Shown piece after piece: positions 9,101 through 12,881 of a DNA stretch of 12,881 bases; within the stretch, counting starts at the first letter, position 1, and the number at the start of each line of letters is the position of its first letter. This stretch comes from Sergeia podlipaevii (lineage: Eukaryota; Euglenozoa; Kinetoplastea; Trypanosomatida; Trypanosomatidae). Location of the stretch: positions 1 to 12,881 of the forward strand of contig JASANZ010001738.1 in assembly GCA_030849805.1 (NCBI GenBank), given 5' to 3'. Both the position numbers and the translations under genes were made by a program. The notes below the pieces were generated by a model. The model was not told the origin of the DNA. It saw only the letters and a list, made by a program, of their open reading frames with translations, and searched no databases.

Positions 9101-9239
9101 TTATTTACTATCCACCCCGGCCCCTCTCAACAGAACAACAGTAACAAGACTTCCTACTACCCACTTAGACACCGCCACTGCCTATGCCGGTGCACCTGAA
9201 GAACCACGTAGCCGTCAACAGTACCGCTGCCACAACTGA
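123..9239 (+). CDS. Giant low-complexity protein, 3038 aa, unknown function
   Basis: I do not recognise this protein. The ATG at 123 is the first in frame after a TAG at 117-119, and one open frame runs to TGA at 9237-9239. Most of the chain is Ser/Gly/Ala/Glu-rich and predicted disordered by eye. Tracts include Q6 (366-371), A8 (691-698), T7 (743-749), Q11 (782-792), a His/Arg/Ser block (about 1341-1365), D8 (1390-1397) and RRKKKKKEKKKKKP (2054-2067). Ordered-looking islands stand out: about 1500-1618 (KWKPKLYVHY at 1512-1521, then a charged coiled-coil-like helix from about 1588), 1721-1797 (Arg-rich helix, then SFRRLYGSLMHITQTLLASEL), 1869-1900 (Tyr-rich), 1952-1970, 1992-2014, 2115-2170 and 2890-2920. 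I see no signal peptide, membrane segment or catalytic motif. The lysine and arginine clusters could be nuclear signals, and a scaffold or cytoskeletal role is possible; both are guesses. Codon use is mixed, with many AGT, GAT and GGT codons, unlike the GC-ending codons of the downstream gene. Confidence 0.88.
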   Translation: MATSVPDTASIQFSLASEQNYLAEYPDGIGHAQGRGGSLSSSSQPNRSFLSVKGLGGSAHGVGSNNTTSSHRRNRGKNTSLASRRTQGGSSSSIQFLEFDHEDDLESSGQMPWAPPAPHQTHGGKSSVTSAASDGHYGSNRRAVRQQEEEEEEGGEAEAMRKNGDYYGNDTSLASSGDSEKKNSNGDEGEEKEHEEDSDDIDGVARGAPPPPAPIPTQRYKENAGGRFLHALAVVNSARVAKVPSNSSSLSGSHHLQGEDHLSSTENKKATSPGNSHEHGAQLSKNDNVSENCDSSPPVPTTPRNYAATSSASSPSEPVGMLSRARGDPEEEEADEAFEGDRKKAGMPDTHTKGRNPTPGAYEDEQQQQQQDRDGNLSPRPRVPPGHDDLIGASPGHYNSHRYSSAEYGSPSVFLNPMPSQPQRQLATVLCSSSEGINIGGGGGDGGLALHNSKIASIDHADAMHVPSSHQRVSVPSGSASGSAVLLSPFFASGNCSTPMPGSPTSPVTVSDHRDGNGGRPHAQQQQAFRTSRGASAQSPPRLAGYHYAPHAHSTSMGKEDLCSVSESTAPTAMWRRPTSLQSAAAMTAGAREAHLVTPSMDFTDVMTFDDTVMQHRPLGVYSAPSPSSQQGVLALDSVRGEGGGGVERAGAAVLLASAAGNSAVAPNVIPPPGGCADAENTSSTVSPADAAAAAAAAQDSGTAHDAISRRGGVLQPSAIPAAAVRRGQSSPPQSEAGATKATTTTTTTALARVAATPVNNDGGSTRSLSLATTAAPSSPRQQQQQQQQQQQLSQGKEEEDEARADRENSNSKRRSSLIQPLMRPITLKAGVGAKDSAGRRKKEEQSTKEEEEDSSSKTESVKTRKFLARLSSLFDKISGNKSSRKGGDTAKHGGKSKKSNTEKPAGKDGEGAQEAGGEKNKRQDLQQPHSSTGVVVAAPGNGSELNQEVGVSTKALSPHARLTSEATSNNSSSDLKMGAAAAASGGADEAPGQRKASTVLSSSLHPQGQVGGARARLAKPTPPNTSPQRGGNGSTTTALPTLRSISLQGSVTSREGGSTGSRGAGSLSAAAAAAVGSTNGGGRGPPFQSQPHNRGDTSSSHQQQQQRLKSSFACSSINFRTDEGEDTTTTTAHARANGGGRGDGAAAANASASELVWEDGTDGSDAAWEWEMVEEGEQEQEQEEAEAPLPLVPAAPCPQTQKRHSNLSAAHRTGVEGRDGGESSVMEKRRSTGEGRIVSSHGAASATSSPAPSSHANSEVESDRESRSHWVKQSTAIFQGGPSSPAALHDLLDPSENVGHALHREWGAATRRKEQEETPKAVHRRHNSSRKEHNHQGGKGKRRHHRHHRRRRSSSSGGGSAGHRCGGSNGNNAELEGEEKLNRSTRSRDDDDDDDDASRGHRRHRRRQHKHRRRRQRDEEQELQGGARKGGKEEVESNSRIRRYDNTQRQKSNASSSSLPSSSLSSIESKKARSSRKNCGASAVDVVNAASYSPCFSEERQLITNQRAMTKWKPKLYVHYADFKPEESRQAKQRKTEAARAAFLKRRREIAANTRVVSQKNNFRVVEGGRHYRATSVADACTPTSSEKREAVLKRELAALDAKLAQHQLSSLSRRCSISSAAATAASPRHSNGDGGGGEDGTRVDSTWSSTGKNGSSSYSLPNKQHREMHRRSELKLLQATNASSSSSFSSNACKMVPAAVAAPASSVGTVSTSKDTQGVVSYAERELARRRVLHAIAERSRQQQREWLIRRYPCDGRDSVSFRRLYGSLMHITQTLLASELTVHNTEERTKRDVPLSAVGSRDQSIYHEISSESTRRGTITPRLQPATAAALPSTTKAPPPPTSISLLGRITPNSNSNKSGFLHCTGDEPLLEALQTSLGAEYYYSTYYAPEAVGIDTASTTAVSAVAPSHDSDEGTHCGGVSSTRRSTEREAPAVSYTLRPSCSACSPRSVDEYAVLGLLALSQKLAPPSSSSSAAAAAATEATSGAPVMTVKLSQTIREDLYAQPRRRRPAATATSAMANATSTTTSGAITHSSGDATLLSKLMQKTTTRRKKKKKEKKKKKPMRASSSPGGDARCHHFLQSSQPSWVVSPSRGLNKEEGEEEDSDSGVEEPREVVPAPFTPLPRAVPLYQATRAEELHRNCLVRCELHDFVELATTARNFLEQTQQKQSVTTLKECDGTPSADGFLHNTLRNSASTDSERFEDEEEGKEKGAMVNDMTRRHRNMDMPPSSLAPPPLRVSDDVAMSQPHMNVHAASTHENDDEEDDSDVEDEKQEKEKEKGVTELNETQEETKFELASGTTSSGSAEEDAATGEGNNFGSEHTPNPSTEGSAGLKDVSHIMASENRAMSEESSSTITSTAFLRVGDGGGASASQSVTPVTHKVLYMTQGDIPLGLHGEDEYAKPMSSGGNSNAFASGSASSTSRSSGGDGAANQKDDIVKSTEGEKGEAKAQDTYKRHDAPPSNEYGGGGGESSNTTWIEKPTSLNVCEYITGIPVETEEDGGVAAGYEHHRHVRRLSASVQLTHVTEPAPPSNCSVMTLNRDGGDDGGVLKESTHGDDFLFDGNSYRSGDRHSTISSSSGSNPIDEKEDEEQATDGGAADDVAAEASGIVNPCDEQQRRHHSEDKFLFRSSSTRSRESSSSSTLKPPVVEQTCDHKERSSSSSDVQCGPAVSLNVEGKEGSGTRDEVGTNVKVQGSTGRIPCVCSSFSSSGDDGSDGGADSKSQAEHRADGRSDGEEGYCFDNHMNEDEKKAVVDHEAALLPSMLMKQQQQPSMRKEQVEKEWINKNDKEVEDEEIDDAHKKKEPRNAVVASENAMDSHRSSISDTKSQHTSMARNMATIGKPSFSNDRAVENNEEHDVSPATATAAAEQDITTVENERHRHLIHETDLLDRLNRLDALLLTEFPQYFHVGTDAAGLPTALTQPSNEQTKRFAPPQLPPRPLASVLREQRQLGQLCSLTGSSAPRAFSYTSSHLPSFSMSPTTKTEEIYLLSTPAPLNRTTVTRLPTTHLDTATAYAGAPEEPRSRQQYRCHN
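1218..1235 (+). repeat. (CAG)5-CAA tract encoding Q6
   Basis: Five CAG units and one CAA code for six glutamines (residues 366-371) in the giant protein. The same CAG-type DNA repeat is read as alanine and as serine elsewhere in this gene. Confidence 0.85.
2193..2216 (+). repeat. GCA/GCT tract encoding A8
   Basis: Seven GCA and one GCT codon encode eight alanines (residues 691-698). At DNA level this is a (CAG)n repeat in a different phase from the glutamine tract at 1218. Confidence 0.85.
2349..2369 (+). repeat. (ACA)n tract encoding T7
   Basis: Six ACA codons and one ACC encode seven threonines (residues 743-749). The DNA unit is the CAA repeat read one frame away from the glutamine tract at 2466. 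Confidence 0.85.
2466..2498 (+). repeat. (CAA/CAG)11 tract encoding Q11
   Basis: Three CAA, three CAG and five CAA codons encode eleven glutamines (residues 782-792), the longest homopeptide in the window. Mixing the two codons interrupts the DNA repeat, which usually slows slippage. The length probably varies between strains. Confidence 0.9.
4290..4313 (+). repeat. (GAT/GAC)8 tract encoding D8
   Basis: Eight consecutive aspartate codons (three GAT, four GAC, one GAT; residues 1390-1397) lie between two His/Arg-rich basic stretches (about 1341-1365 and 1398-1420). The result is an abrupt basic-acidic-basic charge pattern. Confidence 0.85.
6282..6320 (+). repeat. Lys-rich tract, candidate nuclear localisation signal
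   Basis: The codons read RR, K5, E, K5 (residues 2054-2066), followed by a proline. The DNA contains a run of eight A (6288-6295). Dense Lys/Arg clusters of this sort can act as nuclear localisation or nucleolar signals, but disordered proteins also carry them without that role. Confidence 0.45.
8112..8126 (+). repeat. (AGC)5 tract encoding S5
   Basis: Five AGC codons encode five serines (residues 2664-2668). This is the third reading phase of the CAG-type repeat in the same gene. Confidence 0.8.
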
Positions 9240-9514
9240 TTCTCTCTCTCCTTGACGATCCAAATAAGCAGGTGTGTTGCAGAGGCAGTACTTCTCCACC
9301 TGCACGGGCCCCAAACTTTTCCGACTCCGTAGAAACATCATTTTCAACAGCAGTACACCCACACCGCTCACGTTAACTACTTCTGTACTTGGTACTTGGA
9401 ATCACTAACACTATTCCGCAATCTTTTTCAATCCACCAGTTTCTGTCTCATACCTCAGCGTCGAATGGCCTACAAGCCCTTCAAGCTGCCTTCTCCATCT
9501 CTCTCACTCTCTCA

Positions 9515-9532
9515 ATATATATATATATATAT
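9515..9532. repeat. (AT)9 microsatellite
   Basis: Nine perfect AT units follow a CT-rich stretch (about 9491-9513). A shorter AT run of 11 bases is at 9564-9574. Confidence 0.9.
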
Positions 9533-9541
9533 AATTTTTCT

Positions 9542-9560
9542 CAAAACAAAACAAAACAAA
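9542..9560. repeat. (CAAAA)n short tandem repeat
   Basis: Three CAAAA units and a final partial CAAA. Confidence 0.85.
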
Positions 9561-9658
9561 TGCATATATATATACATCATATTCCAGCAAAGGACTCTAC
9601 CCGACGTGATAGCAGAATTCTTTCTTGTTCAATGCATTTGCCAACTCACTCAAACTAC

Positions 9659-9680
9659 ATATATATATATATATATATAT
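9659..9680. repeat. (AT)11 microsatellite
   Basis: Eleven perfect AT units. Together with the runs at 9515 and 9564 this makes three AT repeats within about 170 bases. Confidence 0.9.
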
Positions 9681-9806
9681 GAACTTATTCACATTCAACC
9701 ATGCAACTACTCTGCCCAGCCCTCCCGGCTGCAGGCGAGTTTCCTCCATCTTACATAACACACTTTTACATAAATTCCTCCTCTTCCCTTCTACACTATT
9801 TTTTTT

Positions 9807-9808
<2 letters not shown>

Positions 9809-9838
<30 letters not shown>
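9809..9838. repeat. (GTT)10 microsatellite
   Basis: Ten perfect GTT units follow a run of ten T (9799-9808). On the minus strand the unit is AAC, the same repeat class as the coding CAA/ACA tracts in the giant gene. The T/G-rich stretch has no AG and may add to the polypyrimidine signal upstream of the next gene. Confidence 0.9.
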
Positions 9839-9839
<1 letters not shown>

Positions 9840-9876
9840 TTGTTTGTTTTCATCACACTACTCCCTGCCACCGTAG

Positions 9877-9973
9877 TCCCCTCTTTAGTTTTGCGGGTGC
9901 CTTGCAGCACTACATCTATTTTTTTTTTTATCTGCTTTTGATTCATTATTATTAGTATTATTGATTTTATTAT
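9877..9973 (+). repeat. Left copy of gap-flanking duplication (97 bp)
   Basis: This copy ends directly at the N at 9974. It matches 9975-10070 except for two homopolymer lengths: CTTTAG here against CTTTTAG, and a run of 11 T here against 9 T. It is most simply the end of one contig overlapping the start of the next. Confidence 0.9.
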
Positions 9974-9974
9974 N
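9974..9974. other. Assembly gap, single N
   Basis: A single ambiguous base sits exactly between two nearly identical sequences. It marks a contig join where overlapping ends were not merged. Confidence 0.85.
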
Positions 9975-10070
9975 TCCCCTCTTTTAGTTTTGCGGGTGCC
10001 TTGCAGCACTACATCTATTTTTTTTTATCTGCTTTTGATTCATTATTATTAGTATTATTGATTTTATTAT
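9975..10070 (+). repeat. Right copy of gap-flanking duplication (96 bp)
   Basis: This copy starts directly after the N and then continues into unique sequence at 10071. The only differences from the left copy are the lengths of one short and one long T run, typical of homopolymer sequencing error. Confidence 0.9.
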
Positions 10071-10151
10071 TCTACCTTGCTTATCCATTACTCACTATAT
10101 TGCCCCTACCATTGCTTTTATAACACTTGCGCCACTTCCCTCCCTAACAAG
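10053..10151 (+). promoter_or_regulatory. AG-free pyrimidine tract and trans-splice acceptor
   Basis: No AG occurs from 10053 to 10149. The stretch is T/C-rich, especially 10093-10144. The first AG is at 10150-10151, leaving about 10 bases to the ATG at 10161. A second AG follows at 10153-10154. A pyrimidine tract followed by the first AG is the usual spliced-leader acceptor arrangement in trypanosomatids. The 5' UTR would then be very short apart from the spliced leader. The acceptor is inferred, not proven. Confidence 0.6.
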
Positions 10152-10160
10152 AAGCAAACC

Positions 10161-11984
10161 ATGCCTCAGCACATGACGAACACCGCGCCTGCCACCGAGG
10201 CCGCCGATGCGGCCCCCCGCACGATCCACGTCACGTCCACCGCGTGCGCCGCCACGTTCTACCGCAACAAGGCGCAGATTCAGCGCCGCGCGCCGGTGTC
10301 CTTCGCGGCTGCCTACGAGGAGGTGCAGGTGTACGTGCCGCTGCCCAAGGTGCTCGACAAGGACTCGCTCCAGGTGCAGGTGGACGCCGCGCTGGCAGAC
10401 AAGGTGGTGCTCAAGGGCGTCTCATTCGACACCGTTGACGCCGACTGCCTGCAGGACGACGGCTTCGTCGTGCTGGACGGCGAGCCTGCTTCTGGCGGCG
10501 CCGATAAGGCACAGGACGATGACAGCAGCGCGTTGCGTCTGCGGCAGCTCGACGACCACATCAAGGCTCTGGAGAAGAAGATTGCGCTCAACGCCGCGGC
10601 GCAGGAGGACGCTGAGGCTCGCTTTGCGTTCGTGAACGACATGTCGGACAAGTCGCTGAGCACGCAGGGAGGCTCCGGGTTCCACGGCAGCCCCGCGCTG
10701 TGGGAGGCGGGCACGTGGGAGGCGCAGCTGGCTGCCGTCAGCGAGGCACGTCTGCGCCACAAGCGTGAGGTGCGTGAGCTTGAGAAGGCCAAGGAGAAGC
10801 TGCAAGAGGACCTGCAGAAGGCGAGGCAAGAGCGCGCTGTCTTTGCGTCGGGATCGCGTGCGGCTGAAGAGGAGAAGCGTGTGGCGGTGGCAGTGGTCGT
10901 GCTGCGCGTGCTGCAGGCCACCGGTGAGGGCTGCCTGTTCGTGTCCTACACGGTCCCGCACGGCAGCTGGTCCGCGACGTACGATGTGCACCTGTCCACG
11001 AGCACCAACGAGGTGACGGTGTTCTACAACGCGGAGGTGTCTCTGTGGGCTGGCGAAGACCTCAAGGAGGTGGAGCTGACACTCTCCTCTGCAGCGCCAC
11101 GAAGCAACGGCGTGCAGCCGACGCTCTCTGCGTGGCGCTGCGGCATCAAGGTACCTCCGCCTCCTCAAATGCCGGTAAGAGAAAGAATGATGAGAGGAGG
11201 TCCGATGATGATGATGGCTTGTGCCATGCCTGCTGCAGGGGGAGGATTTGGTGCCGCAAACGCGATGATGGACGACGAAGCCGAGGTGGGTGTCACCCAG
11301 ATGGACGCCACCCCTATGATGGCGGTGGCGCAGGCTGGCGTGCAGGAGGGAGCCACCGGTGTCGCGAACTTCGACATCCCCAGCGCGCAGACCATCATGG
11401 CGAACGGCGAGCCCGTGCGCGTGCCGCTGGCGGTGATCAAGATGCCGGCCACTATCGCGTACGTGGCGGTGCCATCGCGGCAGGAGGCGGCGTATGCGCG
11501 CGCGACGGTGTGCAACGACAGCGAGTACCTCATGCTGGATGGCAGCGCCTCCATCTTCACAGACGGCGACTTCGTCTGCAAGACGCACCTCGCGCGTGCC
11601 GCGGTGGGCGACAAGCTAGACATCGACTTTGGCGCAGACAGCCACGTGTGCGTGAAGCGCGTGATGCTGAACGCAAAGCGACGTCCGCAGCGCGGCGGCA
11701 AGTGCGTCACGCACACCGCGTACAAGACCACCATCGAGAACAAGAAGAAGGTTGCGATTGGTGTGAAGGTGCGCGAGCGTGTGCCCATGTCCAGCGAAGG
11801 AAAGCTCGTCGTGCGGCTGCTGGAGCCCTCGTCTGTAGCGACCGATGAGCAGAAGCGGAGGCTGGAGACGGACGGCGAGGTGGAGGTGGACCTGCACGTT
11901 GACGCCGGGAAGACGGTGGCGTTCCCATTCAGCTACGAGGTCGAGGCCCCGGCTGGGCAGACGGTGTATGGACTGGAACCCTAA
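10161..11984 (+). CDS. DUF4140/DUF4139 (MuiA-like) family protein, 607 aa
   Basis: The protein has the full architecture of the family that pairs an N-terminal DUF4140 with a C-terminal DUF4139 (called mucoidy inhibitor A-like in bacteria). Its biochemical function is unknown. DUF4140 spans about residues 21-95 (ATFYRNKAQIQRR, then VPLPKVLDKDSLQV). Two coiled-coil stretches follow, about 124-158 and 187-240. DUF4139 runs from about 242 to 605, with SYTVPHGSWSATYDVHL near 262-278, the GED signature at 298-300 followed by LTLSSAAP, AYVAVPSR near 434, FTDGDFV near 466 and RERVPMS from 538. The final YEVEAPAGQTVYGL matches the usual family end, so it looks complete. A Met/Gly-rich linker (337-373) interrupts DUF4139. 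There is no evident signal peptide or membrane helix, so it is probably cytosolic. The frame is open back to a TTG at 10077, but the ATG at 10161 follows the likely splice acceptor and begins GC-rich coding sequence. Met5 (10173) is a less likely alternative start. Confidence 0.92.
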   Translation: MPQHMTNTAPATEAADAAPRTIHVTSTACAATFYRNKAQIQRRAPVSFAAAYEEVQVYVPLPKVLDKDSLQVQVDAALADKVVLKGVSFDTVDADCLQDDGFVVLDGEPASGGADKAQDDDSSALRLRQLDDHIKALEKKIALNAAAQEDAEARFAFVNDMSDKSLSTQGGSGFHGSPALWEAGTWEAQLAAVSEARLRHKREVRELEKAKEKLQEDLQKARQERAVFASGSRAAEEEKRVAVAVVVLRVLQATGEGCLFVSYTVPHGSWSATYDVHLSTSTNEVTVFYNAEVSLWAGEDLKEVELTLSSAAPRSNGVQPTLSAWRCGIKVPPPPQMPVRERMMRGGPMMMMACAMPAAGGGFGAANAMMDDEAEVGVTQMDATPMMAVAQAGVQEGATGVANFDIPSAQTIMANGEPVRVPLAVIKMPATIAYVAVPSRQEAAYARATVCNDSEYLMLDGSASIFTDGDFVCKTHLARAAVGDKLDIDFGADSHVCVKRVMLNAKRRPQRGGKCVTHTAYKTTIENKKKVAIGVKVRERVPMSSEGKLVVRLLEPSSVATDEQKRRLETDGEVEVDLHVDAGKTVAFPFSYEVEAPAGQTVYGLEP

Positions 11985-12254
11985 ACAGGCGATTGGGGAA
12001 AGAGAGAGAGAGTGAGATTGTTCATTTTGTGTGTGCTAGGGTTTGTGGCATGGAAGTTTTTGGAGGGAGGAACGCATGTCTGTGAGAATGCTCCGTGTAT
12101 TGTGATGCTGAATTTTTATTTTTGCTTTGTTGTTGATGTTTTAATGCTATGATTAGTATTTTTTTTAACCATTATGACTTGAAGAACGTATGCTTTCTTT
12201 ATGTATTTCTTGTACCGATGGTGATGAGAGAGACGTTTCCTGTTTTATTTTCTT

Positions 12255-12306
12255 CGTTTTCATTCTGGTGTTCAAAGTATCTGCAATTCAAATTGTAGCA
12301 CTAGAT
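12255..12306 (+). repeat. Left copy of gap-flanking duplication (52 bp)
   Basis: This segment ends at the N at 12307 and is repeated identically at 12308-12359. It is interpreted as an unmerged contig overlap. Confidence 0.92.
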
Positions 12307-12307
12307 N
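12307..12307. other. Assembly gap, single N
   Basis: One ambiguous base separates two identical 52-bp copies, as at 9974. Confidence 0.85.
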
Positions 12308-12359
12308 CGTTTTCATTCTGGTGTTCAAAGTATCTGCAATTCAAATTGTAGCACTAGAT
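12308..12359 (+). repeat. Right copy of gap-flanking duplication (52 bp)
   Basis: It is identical to 12255-12306 and runs on into a unique AT repeat from about 12358. Confidence 0.92.
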
Positions 12360-12590
12360 ATATATATACATATATGTTTGTGTGCGTATCTGCGTGGCAC
12401 GGTTTTTTTTTTACCTTTTTCCAAAAGAAAATTTTGTTTTCTATGGTGTAGATGTCGTTGGGGTTGTTCTTTTTTTTTTCTTATTTTAATGATGATGATT
12501 TCAATGCCGCCAACGCTGTTTGCTTTTCGTTGTTTATATCTCATCTGGCGTTTTTGACGAATGTGCTGCTGTTGCTGCCGCCGCTTCTAG

Positions 12591-12674
12591 CCTCTTCCTC
12601 GCTCTCTGCCTTTCCTTTTTTTTTCTATTTCTATTTTATTTGTGACTGTTTTCTTTTTCCATCTTCTTGTTGAG
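12591..12674 (+). promoter_or_regulatory. AG-free pyrimidine tract, likely acceptor of next gene
   Basis: An 82-base C/T-rich stretch without AG (12591-12672) ends at the first AG, 12673-12674. This repeats the arrangement found before the DUF4139 gene, so it probably marks the start of another transcript on the plus strand. No coding region follows within the window, so its 5' UTR would exceed 200 bases if this site is used. Confidence 0.45.
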
Positions 12675-12729
12675 TTTCTGTGTTATTATTACAAACTTGT
12701 TCTTGTATCGATGAGCAGTGTGAAGTATT

Positions 12730-12760
12730 TGTGTGTGCGTGTGTGCGCGCGCGTGCGCGC
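12730..12760. repeat. Alternating purine-pyrimidine tract (GT/GC)
   Basis: Thirty-one bases alternate strictly between pyrimidine and purine, as GT units passing into GC units. Such sequences can form left-handed Z-DNA under negative supercoiling. The tract lies just downstream of the pyrimidine tract at 12591-12674. Confidence 0.7.
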
Positions 12761-12881
12761 TCATACTATTCTGATTTTTAGTCTGAAGAACACTCACACT
12801 ATTCGAAAAGGGGGAGGGAAAGAAGAACAATAATATTAAAAACTGGCAGCTGTGCTATCAACAACAGCGATAGGAGGAGAT

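Larger units (their letters stand above)
9240..10160. other. AT-rich intergenic spacer with microsatellites
   Basis: No gene is visible here; the short open frames run through dinucleotide repeats and look accidental. The spacer should hold the 3' UTR and polyadenylation site of the giant gene and the trans-splicing signals of the DUF4139 gene. It contains AT, CAAAA and GTT repeats, T runs, and an assembly gap with duplicated flanks. If that duplication is false, the real spacer is about 97 bases shorter. Confidence 0.75.
11985..12881. other. AT-rich 3' spacer, no gene seen
   Basis: No convincing gene lies here. The spacer starts with a GA repeat (about 12000-12012) after the TAA stop, then becomes T-rich with many T runs. 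It should contain the 3' UTR of the DUF4139 gene and the splice signals of a downstream gene outside the window. It also holds a second one-base gap with duplicated flanks, a short AT repeat (12358-12368) and an alternating purine-pyrimidine tract. An ATG at 12711 opens only 40 codons to TAA at 12831-12833 and is probably accidental. Confidence 0.7.

Noticed and set aside
9389..9955. Short plus-strand open frames in the first spacer
   Set aside because: They translate AT and GTT microsatellites into Ile-Tyr and Val or Cys runs, and overlap one another in different frames.
9877..10070. Tandem duplication as a regulatory 3' UTR or promoter element
   Set aside because: The copies meet exactly at an N and differ only in homopolymer lengths, so an assembly join is the simpler explanation.
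10077..10160. In-frame 28-codon N-terminal extension of the DUF4139 protein, starting at TTG
   Set aside because: It has no ATG, is AT-rich unlike the rest of the gene, shows no family similarity, and lies upstream of the likely splice acceptor at 10150-10151.
11175..11238. Possible cis-spliced intron (GGTAAGA donor, CTGCTGCAG acceptor) in the DUF4139 gene
   Set aside because: The segment is 64 bases, so removal would shift the frame. The reading frame is open throughout, and cis-introns are extremely rare in trypanosomatids.
10422..11588. Long minus-strand open frame (388 codons) opposite the DUF4139 gene
   Set aside because: Strong GC-ending codon bias on the plus strand removes stops on the other strand. 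The translation has no family features, while the plus-strand protein has a clear family match.
12486..12502. ATGATGATGA as a possible C box of a C/D snoRNA
   Set aside because: I found no correctly spaced CTGA D box or terminal stem, and trypanosomatid snoRNAs usually occur in clusters.
12711..12833. 40-codon ATG frame in the 3' spacer
   Set aside because: It runs through the GT/GC alternating tract, is short and shows no protein-like features. At most it could be an upstream frame of the next transcript.
11985..12881. Degenerate retroposon (SIDER-type) in the 3' spacer
   Set aside because: I see no signature motif, A-rich tail or target-site duplication. The only duplications are the 52-bp copies at the N, best explained by assembly.

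Overview
The window looks like part of a trypanosomatid (kinetoplastid protist) nuclear chromosome. The evidence is two intron-free genes on the same strand, GC-richer coding sequence set in AT-rich, microsatellite-rich spacers, and long AG-free pyrimidine tracts just before an ATG or a gene boundary, as expected for spliced-leader trans-splicing. One protein is also a giant low-complexity polypeptide of the kind common in these parasites. I cannot fix the genus. A Leishmaniinae or Strigomonadinae relative would fit, but this is inference.

Layout: 1-122 is a 5' flank with a T14/A12 junction and purine-rich repeats. 123-9239 (+) encodes a 3038-residue protein that is mostly intrinsically disordered, with Ser, Gln, Ala, Thr, Asp, Glu and Lys/Arg tracts and a few short ordered islands. 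I do not recognise it. 9240-10160 is an AT-rich spacer with several microsatellites, a one-base assembly gap (N at 9974) flanked by near-identical 97/96-bp copies, and a convincing trans-splice acceptor 10 bases before the next gene. 10161-11984 (+) encodes a 607-residue DUF4140/DUF4139 (MuiA-like family) protein that appears complete. 11985-12881 is a second AT-rich spacer with another one-base gap (N at 12307) between two identical 52-bp copies, an alternating purine-pyrimidine tract, and a pyrimidine tract that probably serves a gene beyond the window.

The two genes are probably neighbours in one polycistronic unit. In trypanosomatids such neighbours need not be functionally related, and nothing here links them. 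I see no mobile element, RNA gene, CRISPR array or clear new multi-gene system. The most useful observations are the two false duplications at the gaps, the conserved-looking islands in the giant protein, the Met-rich linker with shifted codon use in the DUF4139 protein, and DNA repeats translated in different frames.
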